The notes below the pieces were generated by a model. That model saw only the letters and a program-made list of their open reading frames with translations. It did no database searches and had not been told where the DNA came from. A stretch of DNA of 64,000 nucleotides from Vibrio sp. VB16 (GTDB lineage: Bacteria > Pseudomonadota > Gammaproteobacteria > Enterobacterales > Vibrionaceae), in NCBI RefSeq assembly GCF_015594925.2, contig NZ_CP087590.1, positions 3,100,001-3,164,000 of the forward strand, written 5' to 3'. Both the position numbers and the translations under genes were made by a program. This document shows, piece after piece, positions 1 through 10,147 of this stretch (position 1 is the first letter of the stretch; every line of letters begins with the position of its first letter).

Positions 1-327
1 CAACATACCTTTAACAGCAAGTTCAAGAACCATCTCTGGTTTCTTATCAATCAATTTTTCGAAAGTAATTGATTTTAGACCACCAGGGAACTCAGAGTGA
101 CGGTAATACACTTTACCTTTAGCTTTGTTACCAGTTACGGCAACTTTCTCAGCGTTGATAACGATGATGTAATCACCAGTATCTACGTGAGGTGTGTATT
201 CAGCTTTATGCTTGCCACGAAGGCGAGACGCAATTTCACTTGCAAGACGACCAAGAGTTTTACCTTCAGCGTCTACAACATACCAGTCACGTTTTACTGT
301 AGCTGGTTTAGCAACGAAAGTTTTCAT
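1..327 (-). CDS. rplM: 50S ribosomal protein L13, 3' end cut by window
   Basis: The minus-strand reading from the ATG at 327 gives MKTFVAKPATVKRDWYVVDA and continues as a canonical L13 N-terminus (GRLASEIASRLRGKHKAEYTPHVD is spread over residues 27-50). L13 is an early-assembly protein of the large ribosomal subunit that binds 23S rRNA. About 109 codons are visible out of roughly 142 usual for the family; the C-terminus lies beyond base 1. In this group rplM is normally followed by rpsI, so rpsI is expected just outside the window. zapE lies upstream on the same strand, separated by about 230 bp that should hold the rplM promoter and leader. Confidence 0.95.
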   Translation of the reverse strand, partial: MKTFVAKPATVKRDWYVVDAEGKTLGRLASEIASRLRGKHKAEYTPHVDTGDYIIVINAEKVAVTGNKAKGKVYYRHSEFPGGLKSITFEKLIDKKPEMVLELAVKGML

Positions 328-554
328 GCTAATAATAACCCGTTAATTAAATATTACACACAAGGAGTAGTTATACTCCCACTGTCTAAGAGCCCATATC
401 ATCACCCCTTCGAGTGTTGGCACTCTCGGCCATATTTTGGAAAAAATAGACCTGCAGTAACGGTGGGTCGCAGGATTATAGAGAAGTGTGAGGAAAAAAT
501 CATCTTTTTTGTGACTAAACATCAAAAAAAGCACAGAACACTCTTAACGGCCTT

Positions 555-1658
555 TTAAGCTAAATGTTCTTTGGCCAAATAATCATGGCTTTGCATCTCA
601 ACTAAACGAGATAAACAACGTCTGAATTCGAACGCCAATTGGCCTGAAGAGTAGAGATTATCCATGTCTACTTCAGCAGAGATTATCAGCTTGACGTTTC
701 TTTCATAAAACTCATCCACTAACGCAATAAATCGTCTCGCGGCATCATCAAGTTGAGCATTCATTGCAACCATACCGGACAACAACACGGTGTGATAAAT
801 ACGTGACATCTCAATATAATCATTCTGGCTTCGACTTGTCTGACACAACTGCTCAAACGTAACGAATAGCACACCGTCGCAAGCTCGTCTGACCGGGATA
901 TTCCTATGATTGATTTCGATTTCAAAAAGAGTATTTTTACAGTCGGTCGTCAACTGTCCATAATATCTATTCAGATTATTTTCAGCCACATCATCAAGAG
1001 GATAATGGTAGATCTCCGCTTGCTCTAAGGTTCTTAATCGGTAATCCACACCACTATCGACGTTCACAATTTGACAATGTTTTTCAATCAAATCGATTGC
1101 AGGTAAGAAGCGAGCTCGTTGCAATCCATTTCGATACAAATCTTGAGGTGGGATATTTGAGGTTGCCACTAAAACAATCCCTCTTCTAAACAACGCTTGA
1201 AATAGTGTCCCTAAAATCATTGCATCAGTAATATCTGAAACAAAAAACTCGTCGAAACAGATAATATCGGTGTCAGATTTAAATATGTCCGCAACCCTCT
1301 CAAGTGGGTCCGAGACGTCAGATAGATTTTTCATCTCATCGTGAACACGTAACATAAAACGATGAAAGTGCACCCTCATTACTCTAGAGTCTGACATTGT
1401 CTCGCAAAAAGTATCCATCAAGTAGGTCTTTCCTCGACCTACGCCTCCCCACATATAAATACCTTGCGGCAGTGTTGGCGGTTCGTTCTTTTTTCCGATT
1501 AAACGTTGCAGTCTGCTCAATTGCGGTTTTGGGCTTTCCAAGTAATCTTTATAAAGATAAAAAAGTTGGTCAAGTTGTTGTACAGCGTTGCTTTGCGCCG
1601 CATCTTTTTGAAAACCGAACTCTTCAATATCCTTTCTATACTTCTCTATTGGCGTCAT
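555..1658 (-). CDS. zapE: Cell division protein ZapE (AFG1-like ATPase)
   Basis: This 367-residue protein is an AFG1/ZapE family P-loop ATPase. The Walker A motif GGVGRGKT lies at residues 71-78 and the Walker B stretch IICFDE at 132-137, followed by a sensor-like ATSN segment. ZapE associates with the Z-ring in E. coli, and ATP-dependent modulation of FtsZ bundles is its known role; the mitochondrial relatives act in protein quality control. The length matches the family (about 375). No signal peptide is visible, so it is cytoplasmic. It is divergent from zapG, a second envelope/division-linked gene, in the usual gammaproteobacterial order next to rplM. Confidence 0.93.
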   Translation of the reverse strand: MTPIEKYRKDIEEFGFQKDAAQSNAVQQLDQLFYLYKDYLESPKPQLSRLQRLIGKKNEPPTLPQGIYMWGGVGRGKTYLMDTFCETMSDSRVMRVHFHRFMLRVHDEMKNLSDVSDPLERVADIFKSDTDIICFDEFFVSDITDAMILGTLFQALFRRGIVLVATSNIPPQDLYRNGLQRARFLPAIDLIEKHCQIVNVDSGVDYRLRTLEQAEIYHYPLDDVAENNLNRYYGQLTTDCKNTLFEIEINHRNIPVRRACDGVLFVTFEQLCQTSRSQNDYIEMSRIYHTVLLSGMVAMNAQLDDAARRFIALVDEFYERNVKLIISAEVDMDNLYSSGQLAFEFRRCLSRLVEMQSHDYLAKEHLA

Positions 1659-1815
1659 CTACTTCGCTACCTAAAACTATTACTTGTTATACAAAACACT
1701 ATTCTATTACGTATCTTCTTTATCCAATCGCATACTCATAGTAACATGAGAAATAAGCGTGCGTAATTCGTATGTAAACAATATGTTATCCCCGACTATT
1801 TAGAAAGGAGCTGTT

Positions 1816-2247
1816 ATGCCTTGGATTTACGGACTTGTAGGCCTTCTCGTAGGGGCGATTTTGGGTATTGTCATTTCGCGAATCAAAACCCCTCAGTACA
1901 AAAAACATCAACAAATGAAAAAGGAACTCGCGACAACCAAGTTCGAACTGGAGCAACAACGACAAGAATTGACTGACCATTTTTCACAAACGGCTGAACT
2001 ACTTGATGTATTAGGAAAAGATTACACCAAACTGTATCAGCATATGGCGAATACATCTTCGGAATTGCTGGCTAACGTACCTGAACAAGACCAACCTTTT
2101 GCCAATAAACTCACCCAAACAGTATCGGGCTCAGAACAAGAGACCAATATACAACCTAAAGATTACGCTAAGGGTGCAACGGGGTTACTGACACCAGAGA
2201 AGAAAGAAATAATTGAAGCTCCAGAAGCCGTCAAAGCGTCTAATTAA
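1816..2247 (+). CDS. zapG: Z-ring associated protein ZapG (YhcB, DUF1043)
   Basis: The 143-residue product has a single N-terminal membrane segment (about residues 4-22, WIYGLVGLLVGAILGIVIS) followed by a charged, coiled-coil-prone region (residues about 30-75) and a variable acidic tail. This is the architecture of YhcB/ZapG, an inner-membrane protein that coordinates cell width, peptidoglycan synthesis and division in enterobacteria. A clear ribosome binding site (AAGGAG) precedes the ATG. It sits between zapE (divergent) and degQ, as in E. coli where yhcB is adjacent to degQS. Confidence 0.9.
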   Translation: MPWIYGLVGLLVGAILGIVISRIKTPQYKKHQQMKKELATTKFELEQQRQELTDHFSQTAELLDVLGKDYTKLYQHMANTSSELLANVPEQDQPFANKLTQTVSGSEQETNIQPKDYAKGATGLLTPEKKEIIEAPEAVKASN

Positions 2248-2346
2248 TTGTCGTCTAATATTCACGGTAATTTTATTTCGTGTTTAATTTGAACTAGAGT
2301 CAAGTTTTTGAGTCATAAACTCCATAACAATAAAGAGGAGTAAACG

Positions 2347-3714
2347 ATGAAAAAATCTATGCTTGCCTTAAGTGTATTGGCTCTAAGTTTAAACACTGTC
2401 ATCACCCCAGCACCTGCTTTTGCAGCACTTCCCCTCAGTGTAGGGAATGAACAATTACCGAGTCTTGCTCCAATGTTAGAACATGTTACTCCGGCCGTTG
2501 TTAGTATTGCTGTAGAAGGAAAACAAACGTCGAAGCAGCAACTACCGGAATCCTTTCGGTTTTTCTTCGGTCCCGATTTCCCATCAGAACAACTTCAAGA
2601 ACGTCCGTTTAGAGGATTAGGCTCAGGTGTCATTGTTGACGCGAAAAAAGGTTATATCGTTACCAATTACCATGTCATTAATGGCGCTGACGAAATTAAA
2701 GTCAAACTGCATGACGGTAGAGAGTATGACGCCGAACTTGTCGGCGGTGACCAGATGTCCGATATCGCACTGCTAAAACTAGAATCTACCAAAAACCTTA
2801 CGCAGATTAAGGTTGCCGATTCAGATAAACTTCGAGTTGGTGATTTTAGCGTCGCGATAGGCAACCCGTTTGGTCTCGGTCAAACCGTTACATCAGGTAT
2901 CGTTTCAGCTCTTGGCAGAAGCGGATTGAACATTGAAAACTTCGAAAACTTCATTCAAACCGACGCCGCAATTAACAGCGGTAATTCTGGTGGTGCATTA
3001 GTTAACCTACGTGGCGAGCTTATCGGTATCAATACAGCAATTTTGGGTCCTAATGGTGGCAATATAGGTATCGGCTTTGCGATTCCTTCCAATATGGTTA
3101 TTAATCTCACTGATCAAATTCTAGAGTTTGGAGAGGTTAAACGCGGCATGTTGGGCGTTCAAGGTGGGGAAGTGACGTCAGAGTTAGCTGAAGCTCTGGG
3201 TTATGAGGCGAGTAAAGGCGCATTTATTAGCCAGGTCGTTCCGGATAGTGCCGCCGACAAAGCGGGTTTAGAAGCAGGAGATATCATTGTCAAAATCAAT
3301 GGCAAGGAAATTAAAACCTTTAGTGGGCTTAGAGCCAAGGTTGCTACGCTTGGGGCAGGAAAAGAGATAACCCTTAGTGTGATTCGCGACGGTAAAGAGA
3401 AAAAATTCGACGTAACGCTCGGAGAAGCCTCTGATAGCAAAACCAAGGCAGAAACCTTACACGACGGCCTTAAAGGTGCTGAACTTGCTAACACAACGAC
3501 AGATGACACGGTTGAAGGTATAAAAGTAAGTTCGGTTGAGAAAGGGTCTTCTGCAGAGGCGTTCCAACTTCAACTTGGTGATATCATTGTCGGCGTAAAC
3601 CGTCAACGAGTGCACAACCTTGGTGAATTAAGAACCGTATTAGAACAAAAACCAAACGTACTCGCACTCAACGTTCAACGTGGCGACCGTACCATATACT
3701 TAGTCGTCCGATAA
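2347..3714 (+). CDS. degQ: Periplasmic serine endoprotease DegQ/DegP family
   Basis: This is a 455-residue HtrA protease. It starts with a Sec signal peptide (about residues 1-27, ending AFA), then a trypsin-like domain with catalytic triad His109 (TNYHVI), Asp139 (SDIALLK) and Ser214 (GNSGGAL), then two PDZ domains (about 255-350 and 375-455). Two PDZ domains and a cleavable signal identify a DegQ/DegP-type oligomeric protease-chaperone that degrades misfolded periplasmic proteins. A strong AAAGAGGAG ribosome binding site precedes the ATG. It is followed about 150 bp later by degS, the standard degQ-degS pair. Confidence 0.95.
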   Translation: MKKSMLALSVLALSLNTVITPAPAFAALPLSVGNEQLPSLAPMLEHVTPAVVSIAVEGKQTSKQQLPESFRFFFGPDFPSEQLQERPFRGLGSGVIVDAKKGYIVTNYHVINGADEIKVKLHDGREYDAELVGGDQMSDIALLKLESTKNLTQIKVADSDKLRVGDFSVAIGNPFGLGQTVTSGIVSALGRSGLNIENFENFIQTDAAINSGNSGGALVNLRGELIGINTAILGPNGGNIGIGFAIPSNMVINLTDQILEFGEVKRGMLGVQGGEVTSELAEALGYEASKGAFISQVVPDSAADKAGLEAGDIIVKINGKEIKTFSGLRAKVATLGAGKEITLSVIRDGKEKKFDVTLGEASDSKTKAETLHDGLKGAELANTTTDDTVEGIKVSSVEKGSSAEAFQLQLGDIIVGVNRQRVHNLGELRTVLEQKPNVLALNVQRGDRTIYLVVR

Positions 3715-3861
3715 CGAAGTACTCTTCGTCAATCCTAGCGGGAAGGTTACTTTGTAATCTTCCCTTTCTTTTACAAACACCTATCTGTATCCTTATCTTT
3801 TACGATTTATCTTACCTATACTTAAATATCGTGGTTGTGCTTTTACAGCATTAGGGGATAC

Positions 3862-4929
3862 ATGCTGAATTTTTTGTTACGTTCTGTTGGTTTAGGCTTA
3901 GTAACTGCGTTGATTGTTTTACTCGCCGTACCCTCACTAAGATCGAATATTATTCCAGAAAATATTGTTGATAACGTGAGTGCTTTTCAAGAGCTTCGAG
4001 TTTCATTCAGTGATGCAGTTCTCCGAGCGGCGCCTGCTGTCGTCAATATCTATAGCAGAAAATACACGGCGGAAGATCGCACTACATTAAAAACTCAGGG
4101 CCTTGGATCGGGCGTTATTGTTAGCGACAAAGGCTACATCATTACTAACTTCCACGTGATAGCAAAAGCCGATCAGATTATCGTCGCACTGCAAGATGGC
4201 CGAATAGCGAACGCGCAACTTGTTGGCAAAGACCGTCGTACCGATATCGCTATATTGCGTATTGAAATGACAGAGTTACCGACAATACCGCTTAATTCAG
4301 ACTATGATGCTCATGTAGGTGATATCGTATTGGCGATAGGTAACCCTTATAATCTAGGTCAAACCACCACCTTCGGTATTATCTCAGCGACTGGGCGTTC
4401 TTCTATCAGCGCCGATGGTAGACAAGCCTTCATTCAAACCGATGCAGCAATCAACCAAGGTAATTCTGGTGGTGCTTTGGTTAATACCTATGGTGAGTTG
4501 GTTGGTATTAATACCGCGTCGTTCCAACAGGCGACCGACCTGGAAACCTACGGAATCTCCTTTGCAATCCCTTACGCCTTGGCAGATCGTATTATGCAAA
4601 AAATCATTGCTGATGGACGAGTTATTCGAGGTTACATCGGAGCTGATGGTCAAGATGTTAATACGATGACATCACGGTTATTAGGTGGCGATTACGTTGG
4701 GGCCATTATAATCTTGGGCATCGCCCCCGGAGGTCCCGCGGCAGATGCAGGTTTACTGAAGAACGATGTTCTTCTGAGTATCAATGAACAAACCATCCAT
4801 GGTCGCCAAAGTGTAATGGACATCGTGGCCGATCTTCGACCAGGAACCACCGTTAATGTGACCATCCTTAGAGATGGCAAAACGCTTTCCATTCCGATTA
4901 TAGTTGGCGAATCAACTGACCCAGAATAA
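3862..4929 (+). CDS. degS: Membrane-anchored serine protease DegS
   Basis: This 355-residue HtrA protease has an uncleaved N-terminal membrane anchor (residues about 4-24), a protease domain with His98, Asp128 and Ser202 (GNSGGA), and one PDZ domain (about 255-350). One PDZ plus an anchor distinguishes DegS from DegQ. DegS senses unfolded outer-membrane proteins through its PDZ domain and makes the first cut in RseA, which releases sigma-E. The start was set at the ATG at 3862, preceded by AGGGGA, rather than the in-frame TTG 27 bp upstream, because the hydrophobic anchor begins directly there. Confidence 0.94.
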   Translation: MLNFLLRSVGLGLVTALIVLLAVPSLRSNIIPENIVDNVSAFQELRVSFSDAVLRAAPAVVNIYSRKYTAEDRTTLKTQGLGSGVIVSDKGYIITNFHVIAKADQIIVALQDGRIANAQLVGKDRRTDIAILRIEMTELPTIPLNSDYDAHVGDIVLAIGNPYNLGQTTTFGIISATGRSSISADGRQAFIQTDAAINQGNSGGALVNTYGELVGINTASFQQATDLETYGISFAIPYALADRIMQKIIADGRVIRGYIGADGQDVNTMTSRLLGGDYVGAIIILGIAPGGPAADAGLLKNDVLLSINEQTIHGRQSVMDIVADLRPGTTVNVTILRDGKTLSIPIIVGESTDPE

Positions 4930-5120
4930 AAGTGTAATACTAGTTACATTAATTATGTGTTCGAAATGAACTCGATTTCACAAACCGATTAAGACGTCCT
5001 TGTTCGCTTAGCAAAGGCCATCCATGCCCTTTGCTGTCTGCTCTATCGAATACATTTCATCTGATAAGTTGTTTAGTGTGACCCGTCGGTCATCGTTCTC
5101 TTCATGAAAAGACACCAACA

Positions 5121-5152
5121 AAAAGCCCAACTCGACGAGTTGGGCTTTTTTA
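5121..5152. terminator. Bidirectional terminator between degS and parC
   Basis: A perfect GC-rich hairpin (arms 5121-5134 and 5136-5149, core AGCCCAACTCG) is flanked by A-runs on the left and T-runs on the right, so it can act as an intrinsic terminator on both strands for the convergent degS and parC genes. Confidence 0.88.
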
Positions 5153-5174
5153 ATCTTCATCTGTCGCTTAAGGG

Positions 5175-7454
5175 TTATTCTTCAGGGCTAGATGTTTCTA
5201 CTGTTGGCCCTATTTCAATTTCGATATTGGTCACACGCTGAAGGCCCCTAGGTAACAAGTTACCTCTGCGTCCCCTTTCCCCTTTGAAATTTTCAAGATC
5301 GGCTGGTTTCAGACCCAACTTACGTTTCCCAGCATGAAGCGTAACCTTTGCTCCCTGAGGTAAAGCGATTAAATGAGAAACAATCTCTTCTCTAACTTTC
5401 GCTTTTGCCGCAGGAATATTGATTATCTTGTTACCCTTACCTTTGCCCAACTGAGGTAAGTCCTTAATTGGGAAGATCAACATTCTACCTTGGTTGGTTA
5501 TTGCCAATATGTCATCTTCATCAAGGTTGCTCACAGGTTTCGGCGTCAACACCTCAGAATTCGTCGGCAGGCTAACCAATGCCTTACCACTGCGATTCTT
5601 AGAAAGCAGATCGGCGCCTTTACACACAAAGCCATATCCGGCATCGGAACCAACGAGCCATAGTTGCTCGTTTTCCCCCATAATAACCTGACGGATAGAT
5701 GTCCCTTCAGCGACATTTAAACGCCCTGTTATGGGCTCTCCTTGACTTCTAGCCGATGGTAACGAATGTGATTCCAAAGAATAGCTACGACCATCTGAGC
5801 CTAAAAATACCGCCTGTTGACTACTCTTACCGCATGCTTGTGCAAGATAACTATCGCCCGATTTATAGTTCAAATTCGCGGCATCAACATCATGGCCTTT
5901 CGCATGTCGTATCCAACCTTTGTCAGAAAGAACAACAGTAATAGGCTCACTCGGTACAAGATCTCTTTCTGTTAATGCTTTGGCTTCAGCACGCTCAATC
6001 AGCGGAGAGCGTCTGTCATCACCATACTTTTCTGCGTCCGCTTGAATCTCTTTTTTAAGCAGAGTGTTCATACGTCGCTCAGAACCGAGTAGCAGTTGTA
6101 ATTTATCACGCTCTTTTTCTAAATCTGATTGCTCACCACGTATCTTCATCTCTTCTAGCTTAGCGAGATTACGAAGTTTTATATCTAAAATAGCGTCGGC
6201 TTGAATATCCGTGATAGAAAAACGTTCCATCAAGACCACTTTTGGGTGGTCTTCGGTACGAATGATATCTATCACTTCATCAAGGTTTAGGTAGGCAACC
6301 AGCAAACCTTCTAGGATGTGCAGTCGAGCAAGGATTTTATCCAAACGATACTGCAACCTGCGACGTACGGTTAAACGACGAAACTCTATCCATTCAGACA
6401 GTATCTGCACTAACCCTTTAACTTGTGGACGATTGTCTAAACCAATCATGTTCAAGTTTACTCGGAAGTTTTTTTCTAGATCTGTTGAGGCGAAAAGGTG
6501 GTTCATCAGTTGATCACAATCAACTCGGTTTGAGCGAGGTACAATGACGATTCGTGTCGGATTTTCATGGTCAGACTCATCTCTGAGATCATCCACCATT
6601 GGCAATTTTTTGGCTCGCATTTGAGCCGCTATTTGTTCCAACAATTTGGAACCAGAAACTTGATGAGGTAACGCTGTAATGACGACATCGGAAGCTTCTT
6701 TATGCCAAACTGCACGCATCTTAATGCTACCACGGCCTGTCTTATATATTTTTTGAATATCGCTACTAGGAGAGATGATTTCCGCTTCTGTCGGGTAATC
6801 AGGTCCTTTTACGTAATCCATTATCTCTAGCAGTTCAGCTTTTGGGTTTTCTAATATATGTATAGCTGCATTGGCTACTTCACGAACGTTATGAGGCGGA
6901 ATATCTGTCGCCATCCCCACGGCAATACCGGTGATACCATTAAGCAAAATATGTGGTAATCGAGCAGGCAACATTAATGGTTCTTTCATTGTACCATCAA
7001 AGTTTGGCTGCCAGTCCACGGTACCTTGACCTAACTCACCTAATAAAACTTCTGCGAATTTAGATAATTTTGACTCGGTATAACGCATCGCCGCAAAGGA
7101 TTTTGGATCATCCGGTGCCCCCCAGTTACCCTGCCCATCAACTAATGGATATCGGTAAGTAAAGGGTTGTGCCATCAATACCATCGCTTCGTAACACGCT
7201 GAATCCCCGTGAGGGTGGTACTTACCGAGTACATCACCAACAGTACGAGCTGATTTTTTATATTTGGCGGAAGCAGATAGCCCTAACTCGGACATGGCAA
7301 AAATAATACGTCTTTGAACCGGTTTTAATCCATCACCGATATAAGGCAATGCCCGATCCATAATCACGTACATAGAATAATTCAGATACGCATCTTCCGT
7401 AAACTTGCGCATCGGCATTTGCTCAATGCCTTCATAGGTTATTTCATTGGACAT
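5175..7454 (-). CDS. parC: DNA topoisomerase IV subunit A
   Basis: This 759-residue type IIA topoisomerase A subunit cleaves and religates DNA to decatenate daughter chromosomes with ParE. The catalytic tyrosine is Tyr125 in AAMRYTE, and the quinolone-resistance region reads GKYHPHGDSACYEA with Ser85 and Glu89, the wild-type residues at the positions usually mutated in resistant strains. The C-terminal domain (from about residue 500) shows the degenerate beta-pinwheel repeats typical of ParC. The gene follows parE by 4 bp, a tight operon. Confidence 0.97.
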   Translation of the reverse strand: MSNEITYEGIEQMPMRKFTEDAYLNYSMYVIMDRALPYIGDGLKPVQRRIIFAMSELGLSASAKYKKSARTVGDVLGKYHPHGDSACYEAMVLMAQPFTYRYPLVDGQGNWGAPDDPKSFAAMRYTESKLSKFAEVLLGELGQGTVDWQPNFDGTMKEPLMLPARLPHILLNGITGIAVGMATDIPPHNVREVANAAIHILENPKAELLEIMDYVKGPDYPTEAEIISPSSDIQKIYKTGRGSIKMRAVWHKEASDVVITALPHQVSGSKLLEQIAAQMRAKKLPMVDDLRDESDHENPTRIVIVPRSNRVDCDQLMNHLFASTDLEKNFRVNLNMIGLDNRPQVKGLVQILSEWIEFRRLTVRRRLQYRLDKILARLHILEGLLVAYLNLDEVIDIIRTEDHPKVVLMERFSITDIQADAILDIKLRNLAKLEEMKIRGEQSDLEKERDKLQLLLGSERRMNTLLKKEIQADAEKYGDDRRSPLIERAEAKALTERDLVPSEPITVVLSDKGWIRHAKGHDVDAANLNYKSGDSYLAQACGKSSQQAVFLGSDGRSYSLESHSLPSARSQGEPITGRLNVAEGTSIRQVIMGENEQLWLVGSDAGYGFVCKGADLLSKNRSGKALVSLPTNSEVLTPKPVSNLDEDDILAITNQGRMLIFPIKDLPQLGKGKGNKIINIPAAKAKVREEIVSHLIALPQGAKVTLHAGKRKLGLKPADLENFKGERGRRGNLLPRGLQRVTNIEIEIGPTVETSSPEE

Positions 7455-7458
7455 CTTT

Positions 7459-9339
7459 CTAAACCTCTGCTAAATCGCCGTTGCTTTGCAACCAAGTACG
7501 GCGGTCATCCGCTCTCTTTTTACCTAGTAACATGTCTAACATTTCGTCGGTAAGATCATCATCGTCAATGGTAAGTTGCACCAAACGACGAGTATTAGGA
7601 TCCATTGTAGTTTCACGAAGTTGCAGTGGGTTCATCTCACCCAGACCTTTAAATCGTTGCACGTTTATCTTCGCTTTTTTCTTGCTTAATCGCTCTAGAA
7701 TGCCTTCTTTTTCTTGCTCATCGAGTGCGTAGAAAACCTCTTTGCCACAGTCAATTCGAAACAGTGGAGGCATGGCAACATAGACATGGCCGTGAGCAAC
7801 TAAGGATCTAAAATGACGAGTAAACAAAGCACAAAGCAACGTAGCAATGTGAAGTCCATCGGAATCCGCATCCGCTAAGATACATACCTTGCCATAGCGT
7901 AACGTTTCAAGGCTATCCGTATCCGGGTCTATACCCAATGCGACGGAAATATCGTGAACCTCTTGAGACGCCAAAACCTGATCGGCTGAGACTTCCCACG
8001 TATTCAATATTTTGCCTCGAAGCGGCATGATAGCTTGGAACTCACGATCTCTCGCCTGTTTTGCTGAACCACCGGCAGAGTCCCCTTCCACAAAAAATAT
8101 CTCAGTACGACTTAAATCTTGTACGGAACAATCGGTAAGTTTCCCCGGCAACGCTGGGCCGGAAGCGACTTTCTTACGTACCACTTTTTTGCTGGCACGC
8201 ATACGTCGATGCGCATTCGAGATGCACATTTCAGCCATTAATTCAGCTAATTGAGGGCGTTCATTGAGCCATAGGCTAAAAGAGTCTTTAACCACACCAG
8301 AAACAAATGCAGCACATTGACGAGACGACAAACGCTCTTTTGTTTGCCCTGCAAATTGAGGGTCTTGCATTTTTATTGACAACACATATGAACAGCGGTC
8401 AAAAACATCATCACCGGTTAGCTTTACGCCACGAGGAAGCAAGTTACGGAATTCACAAAATTCACGCATTGCATCCAACAACCCTTGGCGTAATCCGTTT
8501 ACATGAGTACCACCTAGAGGCGTTGGTATCAGGTTCACATAGCTTTCTGTGATGAGGTCGCCGCCTTCAGGTTGCCAGATTAAGGCCCAACTCGCGCCTT
8601 CTGTTTCTGCTTTAAATTCACCCGTGAGTGGTGATTCAGGTAGTAAGGTATAACCTTTAACACCTTCAACAAGGTAATCTTTAAGACCATCTTCATACAG
8701 CCATTGATGTACATTGCCGCTAATTTTATCTGTAAATTCAATCTCTAGCCCGGGACAAAGCACAGCCTTCGCACGAAGATTATTAATAAGTCGAGTGGCA
8801 GAAAAGTTACCTGAATCAAAATATTTTGGTTCAGGCCAAAAATGCACGCTAGTACCACTATTTCGGCGACCACACGTCCCAGTAACCGCTAAATCAGACA
8901 CCTTGTCACCATGCTCGAAGGCAATTTCATACACCTGTCCATCACGCCGAACGGTAACATCAACTCGCTTAGAGAGTGCATTAACAACCGAGATACCAAC
9001 ACCGTGCAAACCACCGGAGAATTGATAGCTTTTGTTAGAAAACTTACCACCTGCGTGAAGCTTACAAAATATCAACTCTACGCCAGATATTTTCTCTTCG
9101 GGGTGAATGTCCACAGGCATGCCTCGCCCATCATCAATAACTTCTAATGATTGGTCAGCATGAAGAATAACTTGCACTTTGGATGCATGGCCAGCCAGTG
9201 CCTCATCGACACTATTATCGATAACTTCCTGACCTAAGTGGTTAGGGCGCACGGTATCTGTATACATCCCTGGTCGGCGACGTACCGGCTCTAGGCCATT
9301 AAGAACTTCAATGGCCCCAGCATTATATTGTTCAGTCAT
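7459..9339 (-). CDS. parE: DNA topoisomerase IV subunit B
   Basis: The 626-residue protein is the ATPase/TOPRIM subunit of topoisomerase IV. It shows the GHKL ATP-binding motifs (EVIDNSVDEA near residue 40, DDGRGMP near 70, SGGLHGVG near 110) and the TOPRIM motif EGDSAGGSAKQARDR near residue 410 with downstream DADSDG. It lacks the extra insertion of GyrB and pairs with parC immediately downstream, which separates it from gyrase. It belongs to the conserved nudF-yqiB-cpdA-yqiA-parE block, with about 220 bp between yqiA and parE, enough for its own promoter. Confidence 0.97.
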   Translation of the reverse strand: MTEQYNAGAIEVLNGLEPVRRRPGMYTDTVRPNHLGQEVIDNSVDEALAGHASKVQVILHADQSLEVIDDGRGMPVDIHPEEKISGVELIFCKLHAGGKFSNKSYQFSGGLHGVGISVVNALSKRVDVTVRRDGQVYEIAFEHGDKVSDLAVTGTCGRRNSGTSVHFWPEPKYFDSGNFSATRLINNLRAKAVLCPGLEIEFTDKISGNVHQWLYEDGLKDYLVEGVKGYTLLPESPLTGEFKAETEGASWALIWQPEGGDLITESYVNLIPTPLGGTHVNGLRQGLLDAMREFCEFRNLLPRGVKLTGDDVFDRCSYVLSIKMQDPQFAGQTKERLSSRQCAAFVSGVVKDSFSLWLNERPQLAELMAEMCISNAHRRMRASKKVVRKKVASGPALPGKLTDCSVQDLSRTEIFFVEGDSAGGSAKQARDREFQAIMPLRGKILNTWEVSADQVLASQEVHDISVALGIDPDTDSLETLRYGKVCILADADSDGLHIATLLCALFTRHFRSLVAHGHVYVAMPPLFRIDCGKEVFYALDEQEKEGILERLSKKKAKINVQRFKGLGEMNPLQLRETTMDPNTRRLVQLTIDDDDLTDEMLDMLLGKKRADDRRTWLQSNGDLAEV

Positions 9340-9562
9340 AATACGGAAATAGTCTTATAAGTTTAGGGGTACTTTGCCGTGAAAACACCACGTTTTGAAT
9401 TCAATTCGTAACAACCCGCTACTAACGGTGTTTTAGATATAAAAACGTTGGGTTCACGCAGAGTAAATACAAGGGAACATAGTCTGGAACAAGGGCTCCG
9501 TTGTCAAGCGCATTGCTCACGGGTTAGAAATTTTATGACATTTCCCGCATGAATATAGGTAA

Positions 9563-10147
9563 TTAAAGCTCTAAAAATGCAATTATTTGTTCTGGATATC
9601 GGTCAAAGCCAACGAAACTATGATCGCCACCTTTTTCTACTGTTTGCTTGGAGCCAGAAAATTTCTCTACCGCCTGACGAAAATCTAAAACTTCATCATC
9701 TTCTTGTTGAAGTAACCAAAATTTATCTGGTTTCGCGAGTGTTAACACATCTAATTCTCTTAGTTGCTCAACATGCTTTTCTTGCAGTACATATGTCTCG
9801 TTTGTATACGGGTTAGTCTGTTCGCCTAAATAGTCTTGCAATAGTTCATAGGGTCTTACTGCAGGGTTTACAACAACGGCGGGAAAACCATAAAGACTGT
9901 TCAACCAGGTGGACATATACCCACCAAGAGAGCTGCCAACCAATCCAATGCGGTAATCGTCTTTGTATCGTCCAATGAGTTCTAACAACCGTTGTTTAGC
10001 CTGTTCCGGGAAACAAGGCATTTGAGGCGTAACGACTTTTATATCTGGTCGATTAACCTCGCAATACTGTTTTATAACATTTGCTTTCAGCGATTGAGGA
10101 GAACTATTAAAGCCATGGATATATAGCAATAATGAAGGTTTCATCAA
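9563..10147 (-). CDS. yqiA: YqiA-family esterase
   Basis: This 194-residue alpha/beta hydrolase has the oxyanion-hole region LYIHGFNSSPQS at residues 8-19, the nucleophile elbow GSSLGG with Ser73, and a C-terminal GGDHSF histidine. It corresponds to YqiA, an esterase active on short acyl esters in E. coli with unknown physiological substrate. The start codon overlaps the cpdA stop by 4 bp, indicating translational coupling, and the gene sits between cpdA and parE exactly as in E. coli. Confidence 0.9.
   Translation of the reverse strand: MMKPSLLLYIHGFNSSPQSLKANVIKQYCEVNRPDIKVVTPQMPCFPEQAKQRLLELIGRYKDDYRIGLVGSSLGGYMSTWLNSLYGFPAVVVNPAVRPYELLQDYLGEQTNPYTNETYVLQEKHVEQLRELDVLTLAKPDKFWLLQQEDDEVLDFRQAVEKFSGSKQTVEKGGDHSFVGFDRYPEQIIAFLEL

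Noticed and set aside
97..558. 153-codon plus-strand open frame
   Set aside because: It lies antisense to rplM and its leader and has no protein-family character.
2281..2346. Sigma-E promoter upstream of degQ
   Set aside because: A GAACT-like element is present but no acceptable -10 element at 15-17 bp spacing was found.
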